Source of the DNA: Clostridium sp. CAG:967 | Lineage (GTDB): Bacteria; Cyanobacteriota; Vampirovibrionia; Gastranaerophilales; Gastranaerophilaceae | Assembly: GCA_000433095.1 (NCBI GenBank) | Contig: HF991483.1 | Location: 110,825-174,824 of the forward strand | Direction: 5' to 3' | DNA: 64,000 bases | Part shown: piece by piece, positions 52,377-61,834 of the stretch | How positions within the stretch are numbered: the first letter of the stretch is position 1 | How the letters are laid out: every line of letters starts with the position of its first letter | Position numbers and translations under genes: made by a program | The notes under the pieces: model-generated | What the model saw: the letters and a program-made list of their open reading frames with translations, nothing else | What the model was told of the DNA's origin: nothing | Database searches by the model: none

Positions 52377-53986
52377 AATTGCACCTCAACGATACCACGA
52401 ACAGAATTTATGCAGAATATTTTTTCTGCTTTTTCAAGGTCAGATTTATATAGAATTTTTTCTGAAACATTCTTCATTGATTGTCTTAAAATTCCGTTCA
52501 ATAATCCGCATTTAACGGGCGGTGTATATAATTTTCCGTTAATTTGCAATATAATGCTGCTTCTTGAACCTTCTGTTAGTTCTTTGTTTTCGTTAAAGAA
52601 AATTTCGTCGAAGATTTCACCTTTTGAAATTTTTTTGTAACTGTCGAAATAATACGGTCTATAAGTTGTTTTGTAATAAAGAAATTCATTCGAACTGTTA
52701 ACAATAACCGGTGAAATTGAAATTTTTGTTGTAACGGGCGGTTTCAAATCTTTATATTCGGTGGTAATTGTTCCGTTTCTGTCAAGTAGAACCCTCAGCA
52801 TCCCGTCTTTTTGAGGCTTAATTACGGGATTAGAAAATTTGAAACCGAAATGTTCGGCAGTGTTTTTCATTCTTTCAAAATGTTCTTTTTCAAACAGAAG
52901 TTTGCCGTTTTCAACTTTAATTGTTTCAATTATCTGGAATTCTTCATTAAGAAACTTTGTTTTTGTAATTGTTTCTTCCCATTCGTCCTGAATATCCGAA
53001 TCCCATACAATTGCTCCGCCCGCACGATATTTAAAATTTTTTTCATTATTCTTTTTTTGCAGAATTCTTATAGGTACGCTAAAAACAGTTTCTTCGGGGC
53101 AAATCAGTCCTATAGCTCCGCAGTAAATATTTCTATCACCTTTTTCAACCTGTTCAATTATTTGCATTGTGCTGATTTTAGGGGCGCCTGTAATTGAGCC
53201 GCAGGGAAAGATTGCTTTGAATATGTCATAAAGTGCTATGTTTTCTCTTAAATCCGCTTCAATTTGGGATGTCATCTGATGAAGCGTTTTGTGGGTTTCG
53301 ATTTCAAAGAGCTTTGATACTTTTACTGAACCTGTCTTTGCAATTCTTCCTAAATCGTTTCTTAAAAGGTCAACTATCATTACATTTTCTGCACGGTTTT
53401 TTTCATCGTTTTGAAGAAATTTGATAAGTTGTTCATCTTCATCTCTATTTTTTCCACGTTTTATTGTACCTTTCATAGGTTTGGTTAAAATATGGCTGTC
53501 TTTTAATGAAAAAAACAATTCGGGTGAAAACGAGAGTACTGTGTCATATTCGTTTTTCAGGTAAAAATTATACGGAGTTTTTTGTTTTGCAAGCAAAGAT
53601 TGAAAAAGTTCGAAATCATTTCCTTTAAAAGGAATTTCAAAATCGTAAGTGTAATTAACCTCGTAAGTGTTTCCTTTTGCAATTTCATTTTTAATTGTTT
53701 TAATTGCATTTGAGTATTCTTCAAAGGTTATGCATGGGACGGGATTAAGCACAAAATTTCTGCTTTTATCAGGTAAAAATTGTTCATAATTTTCAAATAC
53801 TTCAAAATATAAAAGCGGGAATTCAGAATTTGTTTTTGAAAAAGCTTCGTATCTTATGTAACCTGCAAGATAATATTTTTTACCGAGTTCCTCAATTTCG
53901 TCAAATGCTTTTTTGAGTTCACCGGATGTGAACGCCTTAATGGTTTTAATTGATTTTGTAAATAATTTGTTTGAAAATATTATCAT
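52373..53986 (-). CDS. pabBC: Fused aminodeoxychorismate synthase I and ADC lyase
   Basis: Bifunctional enzyme converting chorismate to 4-aminobenzoate with PabA. The chorismate-binding domain (about 1-320) has MKGTIKRGKNRDEDEQL, DLLRNDLGRIAKTGSV, CGSITGAPKISTMQIIEQVE and IRILQKKN. The C-terminal class IV aminotransferase domain (about 330-537) has FETIKV-like FQIIETIKVENG, the PLP lysine in FLYYKTTYRPYY and ELTEGSRSSIILQ, then GLLNGILRQSM. 537 residues, so the fusion is complete. Adjacent to pabA. This PabB-PabC fusion is known elsewhere. Confidence 0.9.
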   Translation of the reverse strand: MIIFSNKLFTKSIKTIKAFTSGELKKAFDEIEELGKKYYLAGYIRYEAFSKTNSEFPLLYFEVFENYEQFLPDKSRNFVLNPVPCITFEEYSNAIKTIKNEIAKGNTYEVNYTYDFEIPFKGNDFELFQSLLAKQKTPYNFYLKNEYDTVLSFSPELFFSLKDSHILTKPMKGTIKRGKNRDEDEQLIKFLQNDEKNRAENVMIVDLLRNDLGRIAKTGSVKVSKLFEIETHKTLHQMTSQIEADLRENIALYDIFKAIFPCGSITGAPKISTMQIIEQVEKGDRNIYCGAIGLICPEETVFSVPIRILQKKNNEKNFKYRAGGAIVWDSDIQDEWEETITKTKFLNEEFQIIETIKVENGKLLFEKEHFERMKNTAEHFGFKFSNPVIKPQKDGMLRVLLDRNGTITTEYKDLKPPVTTKISISPVIVNSSNEFLYYKTTYRPYYFDSYKKISKGEIFDEIFFNENKELTEGSRSSIILQINGKLYTPPVKCGLLNGILRQSMKNVSEKILYKSDLEKAEKIFCINSVRGIVEVQL

Positions 53987-54008
53987 AATTTGAGTATAAC
54001 AAAATTTC

Positions 54009-54017
54009 TGCTATAAT
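54009..54017 (+). promoter_or_regulatory. Extended -10 of the small secreted-protein gene
   Basis: TGCTATAAT at 54009-54017, 16 bases before the ATG at 54034. It overlaps an apparent ATG at 54016, which therefore cannot be the start. Confidence 0.6.
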
Positions 54018-54033
54018 GAAACAGGAGGTTATG

Positions 54034-54345
54034 ATGAAGAAACAAATTATTTTAGGATTAATTTTAATGCTTATTGCGCTTCCTGCTTTTAGTGAAGAAG
54101 AAATAAAAATAAACGAAAATAAAATGAAAAGTTTTTCGGGAACATATGAAACTGCAAGACCTAAATACCCTCCTTTGTCTGCTGCCGAAGAAGTAATGAA
54201 ATCAGAGTATGAAAATGAAAATTCCACAGCAAAACCTGACAGAGCTACAATGCCTATGCAGATGAACGCTTTTACACAAAATTATGACAGCTCAAACAGT
54301 ATGATGATGATGCAGAATGTTATGCCTAATATGATGGGATATTAG
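54034..54345 (+). CDS. Small secreted methionine-rich protein
   Basis: 103 residues from ATG 54034, placed 6 bases after AGGAGG. A signal peptide (residues 1-18, KKQIILGLILMLIALPAFS) suggests export. The mature part is polar, rich in Glu, Lys, Asn, Ser, with a methionine-rich C-terminus (MPMQMNA... SNSMMMMQNVMPNMMGY). No known domain. Methionine-rich ends occur in some metal-binding proteins, but that is only a resemblance. Its end overlaps the convergent nucleotidyltransferase gene by 4 bases. Confidence 0.6.
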   Translation: MKKQIILGLILMLIALPAFSEEEIKINENKMKSFSGTYETARPKYPPLSAAEEVMKSEYENENSTAKPDRATMPMQMNAFTQNYDSSNSMMMMQNVMPNMMGY

Positions 54346-55007
54346 TATTTACCGAGATTTTTCTTTGTCCAGTTAAATATTTTCTCAAAATAAAAATCAG
54401 GGTTAACGCTGAAATCAAGTGATTTCATATTAATACATATTGTAAGCATTTCTTTGTCTTCTCCCTGTAATAGTTCAAGGAGTTCGCTTTTTGTTTCTAT
54501 GTATTTGTAGTTGTCTATGTAATATTCAGTTTGCAGAATGTAAAAAACATTTTTATAACCGAGCTTAAGCGTATCAATTAAATTGTCATCAAACAAATAG
54601 CAGTGGCTGAGCATGTGGTAAAGGTTAGCGATATTTGTCTGTACTGCTGGGATTGCATCAGTACGTTTAATTAAAGGTACAAAATCTTTAAATTCGCCGT
54701 ACAAAGAAACAGTGTCATTAAAAAGCTGGAAAAGTTCGTATTTCGGCCAGTTATAAATTTCATCCAGTCCTGATACAAAACCGCAGGCTTTTTCTTTAAA
54801 AGGCATTGACTTTATAATTTTGTTGTAGCTCTGTAAATCCTCAACAGTTATCTTATCCAGAATAACTATCACATCAACATCGCTTGTATCTGTTGCTTCG
54901 TTACGCTTGTAGCTTCCCTGCAAACCGATAAATTTTATTCTTCCTTCAAAAGTATCAAATAATTTTTTAGTTAATTCTTCAAGCCATTCTTGAATGTCAA
55001 ATACCAT
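54342..55007 (-). CDS. Nucleotidyltransferase-fold protein
   Basis: 221 residues from ATG 55007 with AAAGAGGT upstream. The minimal nucleotidyltransferase motif is GSYKRNEATDTSDVDVIVIL (near residue 30-50), with the conserved GS and paired acidic residues. An alpha-helical C-terminal part with a hydrophobic tail follows, like KNTase-C/HEPN-type partners. Activity and substrate unknown. It follows the acyltransferase gene of the aryl-polyene-type cluster by 16 bases, so it may only be the last gene of the transcript. Confidence 0.65.
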   Translation of the reverse strand: MVFDIQEWLEELTKKLFDTFEGRIKFIGLQGSYKRNEATDTSDVDVIVILDKITVEDLQSYNKIIKSMPFKEKACGFVSGLDEIYNWPKYELFQLFNDTVSLYGEFKDFVPLIKRTDAIPAVQTNIANLYHMLSHCYLFDDNLIDTLKLGYKNVFYILQTEYYIDNYKYIETKSELLELLQGEDKEMLTICINMKSLDFSVNPDFYFEKIFNWTKKNLGKY

Positions 55008-55023
55008 AAACACCTCTTTAAGA

Positions 55024-55926
55024 TTATATATCAAAAAAATCGTAAAAATGATAGAATTGATAAGGATATTTTTTTGTCAATTCTTCCAAAAATTTTACAT
55101 ACTGTTTTTCAAGTTCTGCAAGTTTTTCCTGACGTTTCCCTTCAAATTCAAATTTTTTGATATGGATAGCATATTTGTCGTTTTTTTCTTTGGTACAGAC
55201 TATAAAATAAATCTGTGCACCTGTGAGCAATCCGAATTTAAATGCTCCTATCGGAAAATTAACTTTTTTACCTAAAAAATCGGATGTAAACACTGCATTG
55301 TCGTTATTAGGAGCAATTCTGTCACCTGCCATAAAAACAATTTCGCCTCTGTCAAGTTTGTCTTTAATTTCAATTGAAGTTGTCAAATCAATATTTTCAA
55401 CCGGATATGCGGTAATAGGATTGTCTGATGAGATACGGTTAATAAAGTTTTTGAATGTAGAACATTGATTAGCCTCTAAAAATATATTTACTTTTATGTC
55501 TTCAATAACAGTACCTGATCTGAAAAATGTGCGCATTGCATTAATGTTGCCGAGATGAGAGCATAAGAAATAAATCCCTTTTTTTTCAAGTAAATCGGAA
55601 AATAATTTATTTTTTAAATCTTCGTCGGAAAAGTAAATCTTTTTAATATTAAAGTTGTCGGTAAACATTTCCATTTTATCAACAAGTGCATAAGAGTAGC
55701 TCAAAAAATGTTTGAATGAACTGAAAATACTGCCGTTTCCGTTAGCAATTTTCAGGTAATTCTGTGAACATTTTCTTATTTTGGGCGCACATGTAAAAGC
55801 AAACAATGTTACAAAAAAAACAATAAATTTAACGGCATTTTTTCCTGCAATATTGTAGATATACCATAACAGCATCAATCTTTTTTGACCTGCCGCCTGT
55901 TCTTTAACTTCGTACCATTTTACCAT
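55024..55926 (-). CDS. LPLAT (LpxL/HtrB-like) acyltransferase
   Basis: Membrane-associated acyltransferase. An N-terminal hydrophobic helix (about 38-48, FIVFFVTLFAFTC) is followed by the HxxxxN/D-like site LCSHLGNINAMRTFF (near residue 133). GEIVFMAGDRIAPNND and FLGKKVNFPIGAFKFGLLTGAQI match the predicted LPLAT acyltransferase group (COG4261) found in aryl-polyene clusters. 300 residues. It may attach the polyene to the membrane lipid; that is inferred from context. Confidence 0.75.
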   Translation of the reverse strand: MVKWYEVKEQAAGQKRLMLLWYIYNIAGKNAVKFIVFFVTLFAFTCAPKIRKCSQNYLKIANGNGSIFSSFKHFLSYSYALVDKMEMFTDNFNIKKIYFSDEDLKNKLFSDLLEKKGIYFLCSHLGNINAMRTFFRSGTVIEDIKVNIFLEANQCSTFKNFINRISSDNPITAYPVENIDLTTSIEIKDKLDRGEIVFMAGDRIAPNNDNAVFTSDFLGKKVNFPIGAFKFGLLTGAQIYFIVCTKEKNDKYAIHIKKFEFEGKRQEKLAELEKQYVKFLEELTKKYPYQFYHFYDFFDI

Positions 55927-55953
55927 TTGATAATCCTTGTGAAATCCATTTTG

Positions 55954-57012
55954 CTACTTTCTCACCACTTCTAACAGCGTATAGTCATGAACACCGACAT
56001 TTTCATGTTTTTCATGTAATTTCAAACCGGCTTTTTCAACAAGTTCAAGCATTCGTTTTTCAGTGTACATCTTGCTTTTGCCGTTTGCCATACAGGTAAA
56101 ATAAAGTGAAATATGTGCAAGTGAATAAGCAGCTCCGTCAAAAATCTGCCTGTCTGTAAAAGGTTCCAGAATATAAATCCTTGTATCATCCGTCATTGAA
56201 TTCTTTATGTTGGAAAGTATTGATACGATTTGTTCTTCCGAAAAACAGTCTAAAAACTGGCTCATAAAAACAGCGCCTGAAATTCTGGGAAATTTTGAAT
56301 TTTTATCAAGAACATCTATCCCGTAAAAATTCAGTCTGTCATCTGACAAATTTTTCTTTGCAGCATCAATATTTTCCGGCAAATCTATCATATTTACTTT
56401 GCAATCAGAATTAAACTTAAGACAGGCACGTTCAAATTTTCCTGTATTGCCGCCAATATCAAAGATTTGTTCTAAAGGTTTACGGAAAATTATTTTTAAA
56501 GCTTCTTCAAAACATCTGTCAGAATAAAAATGGTCAAATTCAAACCAGCTTTTTTTCATTTTTTGCGGTAAAATTTGAAGAATTTCATATATTGTTTTGT
56601 GTTCGCCGATAAACTTTTTAAGCCCTGCAGGTTCTTCATCTCTAAAAGATTGTGTAAGTTCTGATGCGCCCAGATAACACACATCTTTTACAAAATTGAA
56701 ATTAACTTTTGTCATTTCATTGTTTAAAAACGCATCTGCCACGGCAGTATTTGAATATAAATCATTGTTTTTACTGATTATACCTGCACATAATGCAGTT
56801 TCTAAAAGTGTTTCTGCCGTATATCTGGACACTTTGCAGGTTTCAATTATTTCATCCAGACCGGCTGGATTATCCTGTAGAAAATCCAAAATTCCTAAAT
56901 CCAGCATTGATGCAACTGCCTGAAAAGTAAACGGTGCAAAAGCTATTTTTTGTGCATCGGCAAGAGCTTTAACCTGCGGTGATACGTGTCTTTTTATTCT
57001 TCTATATTTCAT
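55954..57012 (-). CDS. SAM-dependent O-methyltransferase
   Basis: 352 residues. An N-terminal winged-helix dimerisation domain (about 25-110, LGILDFLQDNPAGLDEII) precedes a Rossmann core. Motif I is IFDIGGNTGKFERA (near residue 181), the acidic residue lies in VNMIDLPENI, and RIYILEPF is the post-motif strand. Pattern fits plant-type/acetylserotonin-like O-methyltransferases and the methyltransferases found in polyene pigment clusters. Between the RND exporter and the LPLAT acyltransferase, with 12 and 27 bases spacing. A role in methylating the aryl head is plausible only. Confidence 0.82.
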   Translation of the reverse strand: MKYRRIKRHVSPQVKALADAQKIAFAPFTFQAVASMLDLGILDFLQDNPAGLDEIIETCKVSRYTAETLLETALCAGIISKNNDLYSNTAVADAFLNNEMTKVNFNFVKDVCYLGASELTQSFRDEEPAGLKKFIGEHKTIYEILQILPQKMKKSWFEFDHFYSDRCFEEALKIIFRKPLEQIFDIGGNTGKFERACLKFNSDCKVNMIDLPENIDAAKKNLSDDRLNFYGIDVLDKNSKFPRISGAVFMSQFLDCFSEEQIVSILSNIKNSMTDDTRIYILEPFTDRQIFDGAAYSLAHISLYFTCMANGKSKMYTEKRMLELVEKAGLKLHEKHENVGVHDYTLLEVVRK

Positions 57013-57024
57013 AATCCGATTATA

Positions 57025-59172
57025 TCATCTCTCTTTTATACACACAAGGCTGAAAATATATGAGAAAACAAGCCCGATAGCAAGGATGTAACCGAGTGAA
57101 CTTATGAGTTTAAATCCTGTAAAAGCAAGCAGGGTAAAAGAAAAAACGCTTGTAAGACAAGAAATCAAAACAGCATCAGCTGATTTTTTTGCCCCGCCAA
57201 AGCGGAAAACCGAATAATCCAGCCCGAACCCTATAATTAAGAATACTGCAATAACATGAAACAAATTAACAGGCTGATTGAAAATTCCCAGAAGCGCAAG
57301 AGATAAGCCGCCTGCAAGGATTGACGGCAAAAGAATTTTGCCTGCTGATTTGTAATCATAGATTTTTGAAAGTAAAATATAAAGAAGTCCAAAGATTGGA
57401 ATTAATAATCCAAGACAAATTTTTCTGCATTTTTTTATTTGTGATGAAATGTCTTTTTGGAAATTTATTACCTTGTTTCCGTTAATTTCTCCGCCGTCGT
57501 AGCCGAATGCAACAACAATTGATGTGTTATCATTTATGAAAAAGTTATTTTTTAAAGCTTCAAATCTTACGTTGTAATCTAAAGGATAAGAAGTTAATGC
57601 TTCATTAATAACTTCTGCACGTTTGTTCGGAGGAAGGAAAACAGCATACTCATTTAGTCTGTTTACGTATAATTCTTTTTTTAGAATTTGTGTTGATTTT
57701 TGTTTTTTTAACGACGGAAGATACTTGCTAAAAGCCTGATATTCAATATTTTTTGTGCTCAATTCGTATGTGATGCTTTCTTCTTTTTCCAAAAGTTCCT
57801 GAAGATTTTTCCCTTCAATAACAAAGATTGACATCATTTCATTTGATTTTACAAGATCGCTTTGAAGTTTTTCAGCGTTCAAAAGATGCTTTGGAGGAAC
57901 ATACATGTTTTTAATATTGTCGTCAAAATGAATTCTGAATAAACCGATTAAAATAATCAAACCTGCCATAATGACAATCGGTTTATTGAATTTTTCCGGT
58001 ATGACAAAATGCTTTACATGCGAGGGGTTGTAAATATTTGTGCAAAACAGCGGGTAGAATAAAATTACGAACAGATAAACAGCAGTTAATCCGGTTACTG
58101 TAAATACAGCTATTTGTTTAAGCAGAATGAAGTTTGAAAACAACAGCACAATAAATGCGCTTGCAGTTGTTAAAAGGCTTACGCTCAGGCTTTTGAATAT
58201 TTCTTTTATAACTTCATCACAACTTGTATCTTTTTCATGAGAAACAAAAAAGTGTAAAGTATAATCCACGCAAATTCCGATTAAGGTTGTAGAGAATACA
58301 AACGTCAAAATATGAACGGACGGAAATACCAATGAAGTCACAAGAAATCCCGCATAAATTCCTAATCCTATTGTAAGTGCAATCGGCAGAAGCGGTTTAA
58401 AAGATTTAAAGTAAAAATATATCAATCCTATTATAAAAAGTGTAGATAAAATACAGATAATATTTATTTCAAGAGCGGAATGGGTACTTGCATAATAGGA
58501 ATGCACAGGAGTTCCTGTCAGATAAAGTTTGACGTTATTTTTGCTGAACTCTTTTTGAAGAATAACAAGCCTGTTTACTTCTTCATTCATAATACTCGGT
58601 GAAAGAGCGGTATCTCCGTCTACATTAAGCATGACAAGACTGTAATATTTGTCGTTGAGTTGAACGGGTGTGAAGTTCGAAATATCATGATTAGTGCTCA
58701 ATGACATTACGTAATCTGTTAAAAGGAGAAACGGATCATCCTCAATTGAGCCGATAGGCTGCATAATCGGGTTATACAGAAGCTCCAGCGCATTCTGTTC
58801 AATCCGGTCATAATTTTTATCCCGCAAAAGTCTTTCGCTTTTGTTGGAAACCAAGCCGTAATGATGCTTTTCGTAATTTTCTAATATGCCTTTTATATCA
58901 GCATCAGATGTTTGCATCTTTGTCTGGTCAATTTGTCCGTAGAAATTTTTTGCTGTATTTTCGCAAACTTCTGCACTGTCGCATTCGACAATTACATTTA
59001 TCTTTGCAGAGAATTTTGTGCTTAAATCAACAATTGTTTTTTCGTTATTTGAAAAAATTGCTTTTAAAATATTGGTTTCTGTTTTAGGACGATGAAAAAT
59101 CAGGAGCATTGACAAAAAAGCCAACACAACAATAAATAATATTCTTGATATTTTAATTATTTTGTTCCGCAT
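57025..59172 (-). CDS. MMPL/RND-family membrane exporter
   Basis: 715 residues with about 12 transmembrane helices arranged as two halves, each with one helix, a large periplasmic loop (30-215 and 405-560), then five helices. Features such as FVFSTTLIGICVDYTLHFFVSHEKD (near 290-312) and IGFGLDYSVFRF (near 645) match the GxxxDYxxF pattern of RND/MMPL proteins. In aryl-polyene clusters a protein of this type exports lipid-linked pigment to the outer membrane. Overlaps lolA-like gene by 16 bases. Confidence 0.83.
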   Translation of the reverse strand: MRNKIIKISRILFIVVLAFLSMLLIFHRPKTETNILKAIFSNNEKTIVDLSTKFSAKINVIVECDSAEVCENTAKNFYGQIDQTKMQTSDADIKGILENYEKHHYGLVSNKSERLLRDKNYDRIEQNALELLYNPIMQPIGSIEDDPFLLLTDYVMSLSTNHDISNFTPVQLNDKYYSLVMLNVDGDTALSPSIMNEEVNRLVILQKEFSKNNVKLYLTGTPVHSYYASTHSALEINIICILSTLFIIGLIYFYFKSFKPLLPIALTIGLGIYAGFLVTSLVFPSVHILTFVFSTTLIGICVDYTLHFFVSHEKDTSCDEVIKEIFKSLSVSLLTTASAFIVLLFSNFILLKQIAVFTVTGLTAVYLFVILFYPLFCTNIYNPSHVKHFVIPEKFNKPIVIMAGLIILIGLFRIHFDDNIKNMYVPPKHLLNAEKLQSDLVKSNEMMSIFVIEGKNLQELLEKEESITYELSTKNIEYQAFSKYLPSLKKQKSTQILKKELYVNRLNEYAVFLPPNKRAEVINEALTSYPLDYNVRFEALKNNFFINDNTSIVVAFGYDGGEINGNKVINFQKDISSQIKKCRKICLGLLIPIFGLLYILLSKIYDYKSAGKILLPSILAGGLSLALLGIFNQPVNLFHVIAVFLIIGFGLDYSVFRFGGAKKSADAVLISCLTSVFSFTLLAFTGFKLISSLGYILAIGLVFSYIFSLVCIKER

Positions 59173-59684
59173 TTAAAAGAGATATCCGTAGTTCCGTTCT
59201 TTATTGTGGAAATTTTTATCTGTTTAATATCGACCTGACCGTTTACGATTATGTTATTTATCTGTGTTGAAGCCGCAGAACCTTGTTTGGGTTTCAATCC
59301 GACAGTCCAGATATCATTATTTTTTACAAAATATAAATCAAAATTTTTGTCGAGATATGAGTAATTTTTGTTGGAAATAGCCATAATTACTTCATTCATT
59401 TGTTTGTTTTGTGAAGATGTGTATGAAACAGTTGATTTGATAGGATATTCTGTTTCGAAAATTGCACCTTTGTTTTTTATAAACTTAAAATTTCCGCCTG
59501 ATTTTAAAACTGTCGAGCCGATTGTTTTTTCCTGTGTAAAAGTGCATACGGCATTTTTTAAGACAGGCATATTTTTAGCAATATTTTTACTTGTTTCGGA
59601 ATGAGAAAATACGCTTTCCAGAGCAAAACATACGTTTGCGCATAAAAATAATGCTGCTGTTATAATCAAAAATTTATATTTCAT
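59157..59684 (-). CDS. LolA-like periplasmic carrier
   Basis: 175 residues with a signal peptide (1-22, ending VCFALES). The rest resembles LolA: CTFTQEKTIGSTVLKSGGNFKFIKNKGAIFETEYPIKSTVSYTSSQ, which is the half-barrel beta pattern, then DIWTVGLKPKQGSAASTQ. LolA-like proteins carry lipids or lipoproteins; those in polyene clusters probably carry pigment lipids. Overlaps the thioesterase gene by 11 bases and the exporter by 16, consistent with one functional unit. Confidence 0.8.
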   Translation of the reverse strand: MKYKFLIITAALFLCANVCFALESVFSHSETSKNIAKNMPVLKNAVCTFTQEKTIGSTVLKSGGNFKFIKNKGAIFETEYPIKSTVSYTSSQNKQMNEVIMAISNKNYSYLDKNFDLYFVKNNDIWTVGLKPKQGSAASTQINNIIVNGQVDIKQIKISTIKNGTTDISFKCGTK

Positions 59685-60090
59685 ATTCCCTCAGTTTTTT
59701 CAGAAAATTTTCAGGTGCGGTATAAACGCTTTCACGTGTTTTAATATCAACACATATTTGCATACTTTTAGCCTTAAAGATTTTTTCGTTTGTACCCGCA
59801 TCATATATTTCATATTTAAGATTTAAAGCCGGTTCAACATCTTCAATAGTTGTTTTGATTTTAAGTTTTTGTGCAAATACGGCAGGTTTAATAAACTTTA
59901 AATCCATAGTTGCAACAGGATATGCAAAACCGTCGGCTTTCATATTGTCATAATTATATCCGATTTTGAAAAGCAAATCACATCTTGCGGTTTCCAGATA
60001 TTTTATGTAGTTTCCGTGCCAGACAACATTCATGGGATCAAGGTCATAAAACGGCACTTCTATTAAAGTTTCAGCACTGATTTTTTTCAT
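59674..60090 (-). CDS. 4HBT-fold acyl thioesterase
   Basis: 138 residues from ATG 60090 (TTG 60108 is the longer alternative, without a family match). The hot-dog motif VPFYDLDPMNVVWHGNYIKYLETARCDLL (near residues 12-40) contains the catalytic Asp. In polyene clusters such enzymes release or trim the chain. The start follows the ligase/dehydratase stop by 7 bases, with no clear Shine-Dalgarno sequence, so re-initiation is likely. Confidence 0.82.
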   Translation of the reverse strand: MKKISAETLIEVPFYDLDPMNVVWHGNYIKYLETARCDLLFKIGYNYDNMKADGFAYPVATMDLKFIKPAVFAQKLKIKTTIEDVEPALNLKYEIYDAGTNEKIFKAKSMQICVDIKTRESVYTAPENFLKKLREYEI

Positions 60091-60097
60091 AGCATTA

Positions 60098-61354
60098 TTA
60101 TAAAACAAAAGAGCCTGAAGAAAAAGTTATGTCACCATTTGTAAATTTATAATCAATATTCTTTTCTCTTCGGTTTAAGGTTAAAGTAACCTGTACATCG
60201 GGTTTGATTACAGATGAAAATTTTATTTTTTTAACTTTTTCGGGGGTAAACTCAAGTCCGAAAGCATCTTTTATAAATTCTTTTACAAAGAACAGCTGAA
60301 CAACTCCGGGTAAAATCGGAAAGTCAGTAAAATGACCTTTGAAAAAGTTACTGTTTTCAGGAAAAATCAGGTTAAATTCTGCGCAGTCATCATTTATCGA
60401 AAAACCTGTAACGTTAGGATAGGTTACATTAGTATTAAAGATTTCCGTAATCCGTTCTCTGTTGATTTTTCCACGTTCGCTAACAGGGAGGTCATATAAA
60501 AAACGCCATTTCTTAACTTTGTATGATTGTTTCAGAAGTCTAACCAGTTCTGACTTTCCTTTAGAAGCTAAAAACTTGCATCCTTCCGTATTGAGAACGG
60601 CTGCTGCACAAAGTTTATCATCCAGTTTTAAACAATACGATTTTTCAATATACTCATTTGAATTTAAGATATTTTCAACTTCATCCAAAGATATTCTTTT
60701 TTCCTGAATTTTAACAATTCTGTCATTGCGCCCTTTCACAAGAAAACCGTTTGCCAAAAACTCAAGGTCATCGTTCAAAATTAACTCATCTTCGTCAAAA
60801 TACGGAGATTTAATTTTGTTGTTTTCAAAAATTACATTATCAAAAAATTTAAGATTGTCGTGTGCAGACTGTCTGTATGCAATAACTCCCGCCTCTGTAC
60901 TTCCGTAAATTTCCGTGACACCGTGAGCAGCCGCTTCCAGATATTCAAAAACATTGTCATCAAGTTTTGCACCTGCGCTGATTATCATTTGCGGTTTGTG
61001 CTTAAATTTAAATCCGTATTTTGCAAGCTTTTCCAAAAAAGAGGGGGTTGAAACAAAAACATACTTTTCATAATCTTTAATATCTTCCGGATACAAAACC
61101 CTTTCTGTGTCGACTTTACACCCGAGAACTTCCGGCAGCATTACGGTAAAGGTTGTGCCGTACATAAACTCTTTTGGAACAGTTGATACAAAAACAGTGT
61201 CAGACGAAAATTTAAAGAATTCAGCCAAATCACGTCCTTCTTTAAGAACGCATTCGTAACTTTTTTGAATAATTTTGGGTTCTCCCGCAGAACCTGATGT
61301 GTGAAAAATAAATTGTTTTTTGTCCTCTTTGCCGGTTATCTTATCATTTGCCAT
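60098..61354 (-). CDS. Acyl-AMP ligase / ACP dehydratase fusion with a short N-terminus
   Basis: 418 residues. The AMP-binding loop HTSGSAGEPK is at about 18-27, ITEIYGSTEAG near 142 (motif A5) and FLVKGRNDRIVKIQEKRIS near 205 (the GR-D and K region), PVSERGKINRE near 294. A hot-dog 3-hydroxyacyl-ACP dehydratase follows (about 318-418), with GHFTDFPILPGVVQL containing the FabZ-like catalytic His. The N-terminal subdomain that normally precedes the P-loop by 100-150 residues is missing. It probably loads the aryl starter and dehydrates elongation intermediates, if the ligase half is active. Confidence 0.75.
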   Translation of the reverse strand: MANDKITGKEDKKQFIFHTSGSAGEPKIIQKSYECVLKEGRDLAEFFKFSSDTVFVSTVPKEFMYGTTFTVMLPEVLGCKVDTERVLYPEDIKDYEKYVFVSTPSFLEKLAKYGFKFKHKPQMIISAGAKLDDNVFEYLEAAAHGVTEIYGSTEAGVIAYRQSAHDNLKFFDNVIFENNKIKSPYFDEDELILNDDLEFLANGFLVKGRNDRIVKIQEKRISLDEVENILNSNEYIEKSYCLKLDDKLCAAAVLNTEGCKFLASKGKSELVRLLKQSYKVKKWRFLYDLPVSERGKINRERITEIFNTNVTYPNVTGFSINDDCAEFNLIFPENSNFFKGHFTDFPILPGVVQLFFVKEFIKDAFGLEFTPEKVKKIKFSSVIKPDVQVTLTLNRREKNIDYKFTNGDITFSSGSFVL

Positions 61355-61414
61355 ATCTTCCCGTTTTTACCCTTTTCGTCTATTATTTTGTTACTCCCCA
61401 TGGCTTTATTGTTT

Positions 61415-61834
61415 TCATCCTTTTTCATATTTTGTTCTCAAAATAATTCTTACAATATATTCTGCCCCGAACAGCAAACCTATTGCAATATATGAAATGC
61501 AGCCGTTATACAGTATCCATATTTTTGCGGGCTGAAACACGGTAATTATTGAAATCGCAAGGTTTATAAATAAAAAAACACACCAGACATACGTGAGTTT
61601 TCTTGTATAATCTCTTGAAAAGTCAGTTAATTCGCTGTCCATTTTTTTTGCGATTTTCTGAATAACCGTTTCCTTGCAAAAAAGTGATGAAAAGAAAACA
61701 GTAAAAATAAAGGAATTTGTAATCACAGGATAAAATTTAAGTACGTAAATTCTGCTGTAATGAAAGAAAACTATAACAAAAATTGTTATTAAAAACGGCA
61801 ATATACGTTTAAGTTTTTTTAAATAATTAATCAT
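61415..61834 (-). CDS. COG4648-type small membrane protein
   Basis: 139 residues, three or four hydrophobic helices (about 9-25, 37-50, 87-105, 113-130). No catalytic motif. A membrane protein of this kind, with DFSRDYTRKLTYVWCVFLFINLAIS, sits between ACP and ligase genes in aryl-polyene clusters; function not known. Its ATG overlaps the upstream ACP stop by 4 bases (ATGA). Confidence 0.65.
   Translation of the reverse strand: MINYLKKLKRILPFLITIFVIVFFHYSRIYVLKFYPVITNSFIFTVFFSSLFCKETVIQKIAKKMDSELTDFSRDYTRKLTYVWCVFLFINLAISIITVFQPAKIWILYNGCISYIAIGLLFGAEYIVRIILRTKYEKG

Noticed and set aside
53946..54227. Minus-strand frame upstream of pabBC
   Set aside because: It overlaps the small secreted-protein gene in antisense and has no ribosome-binding site.
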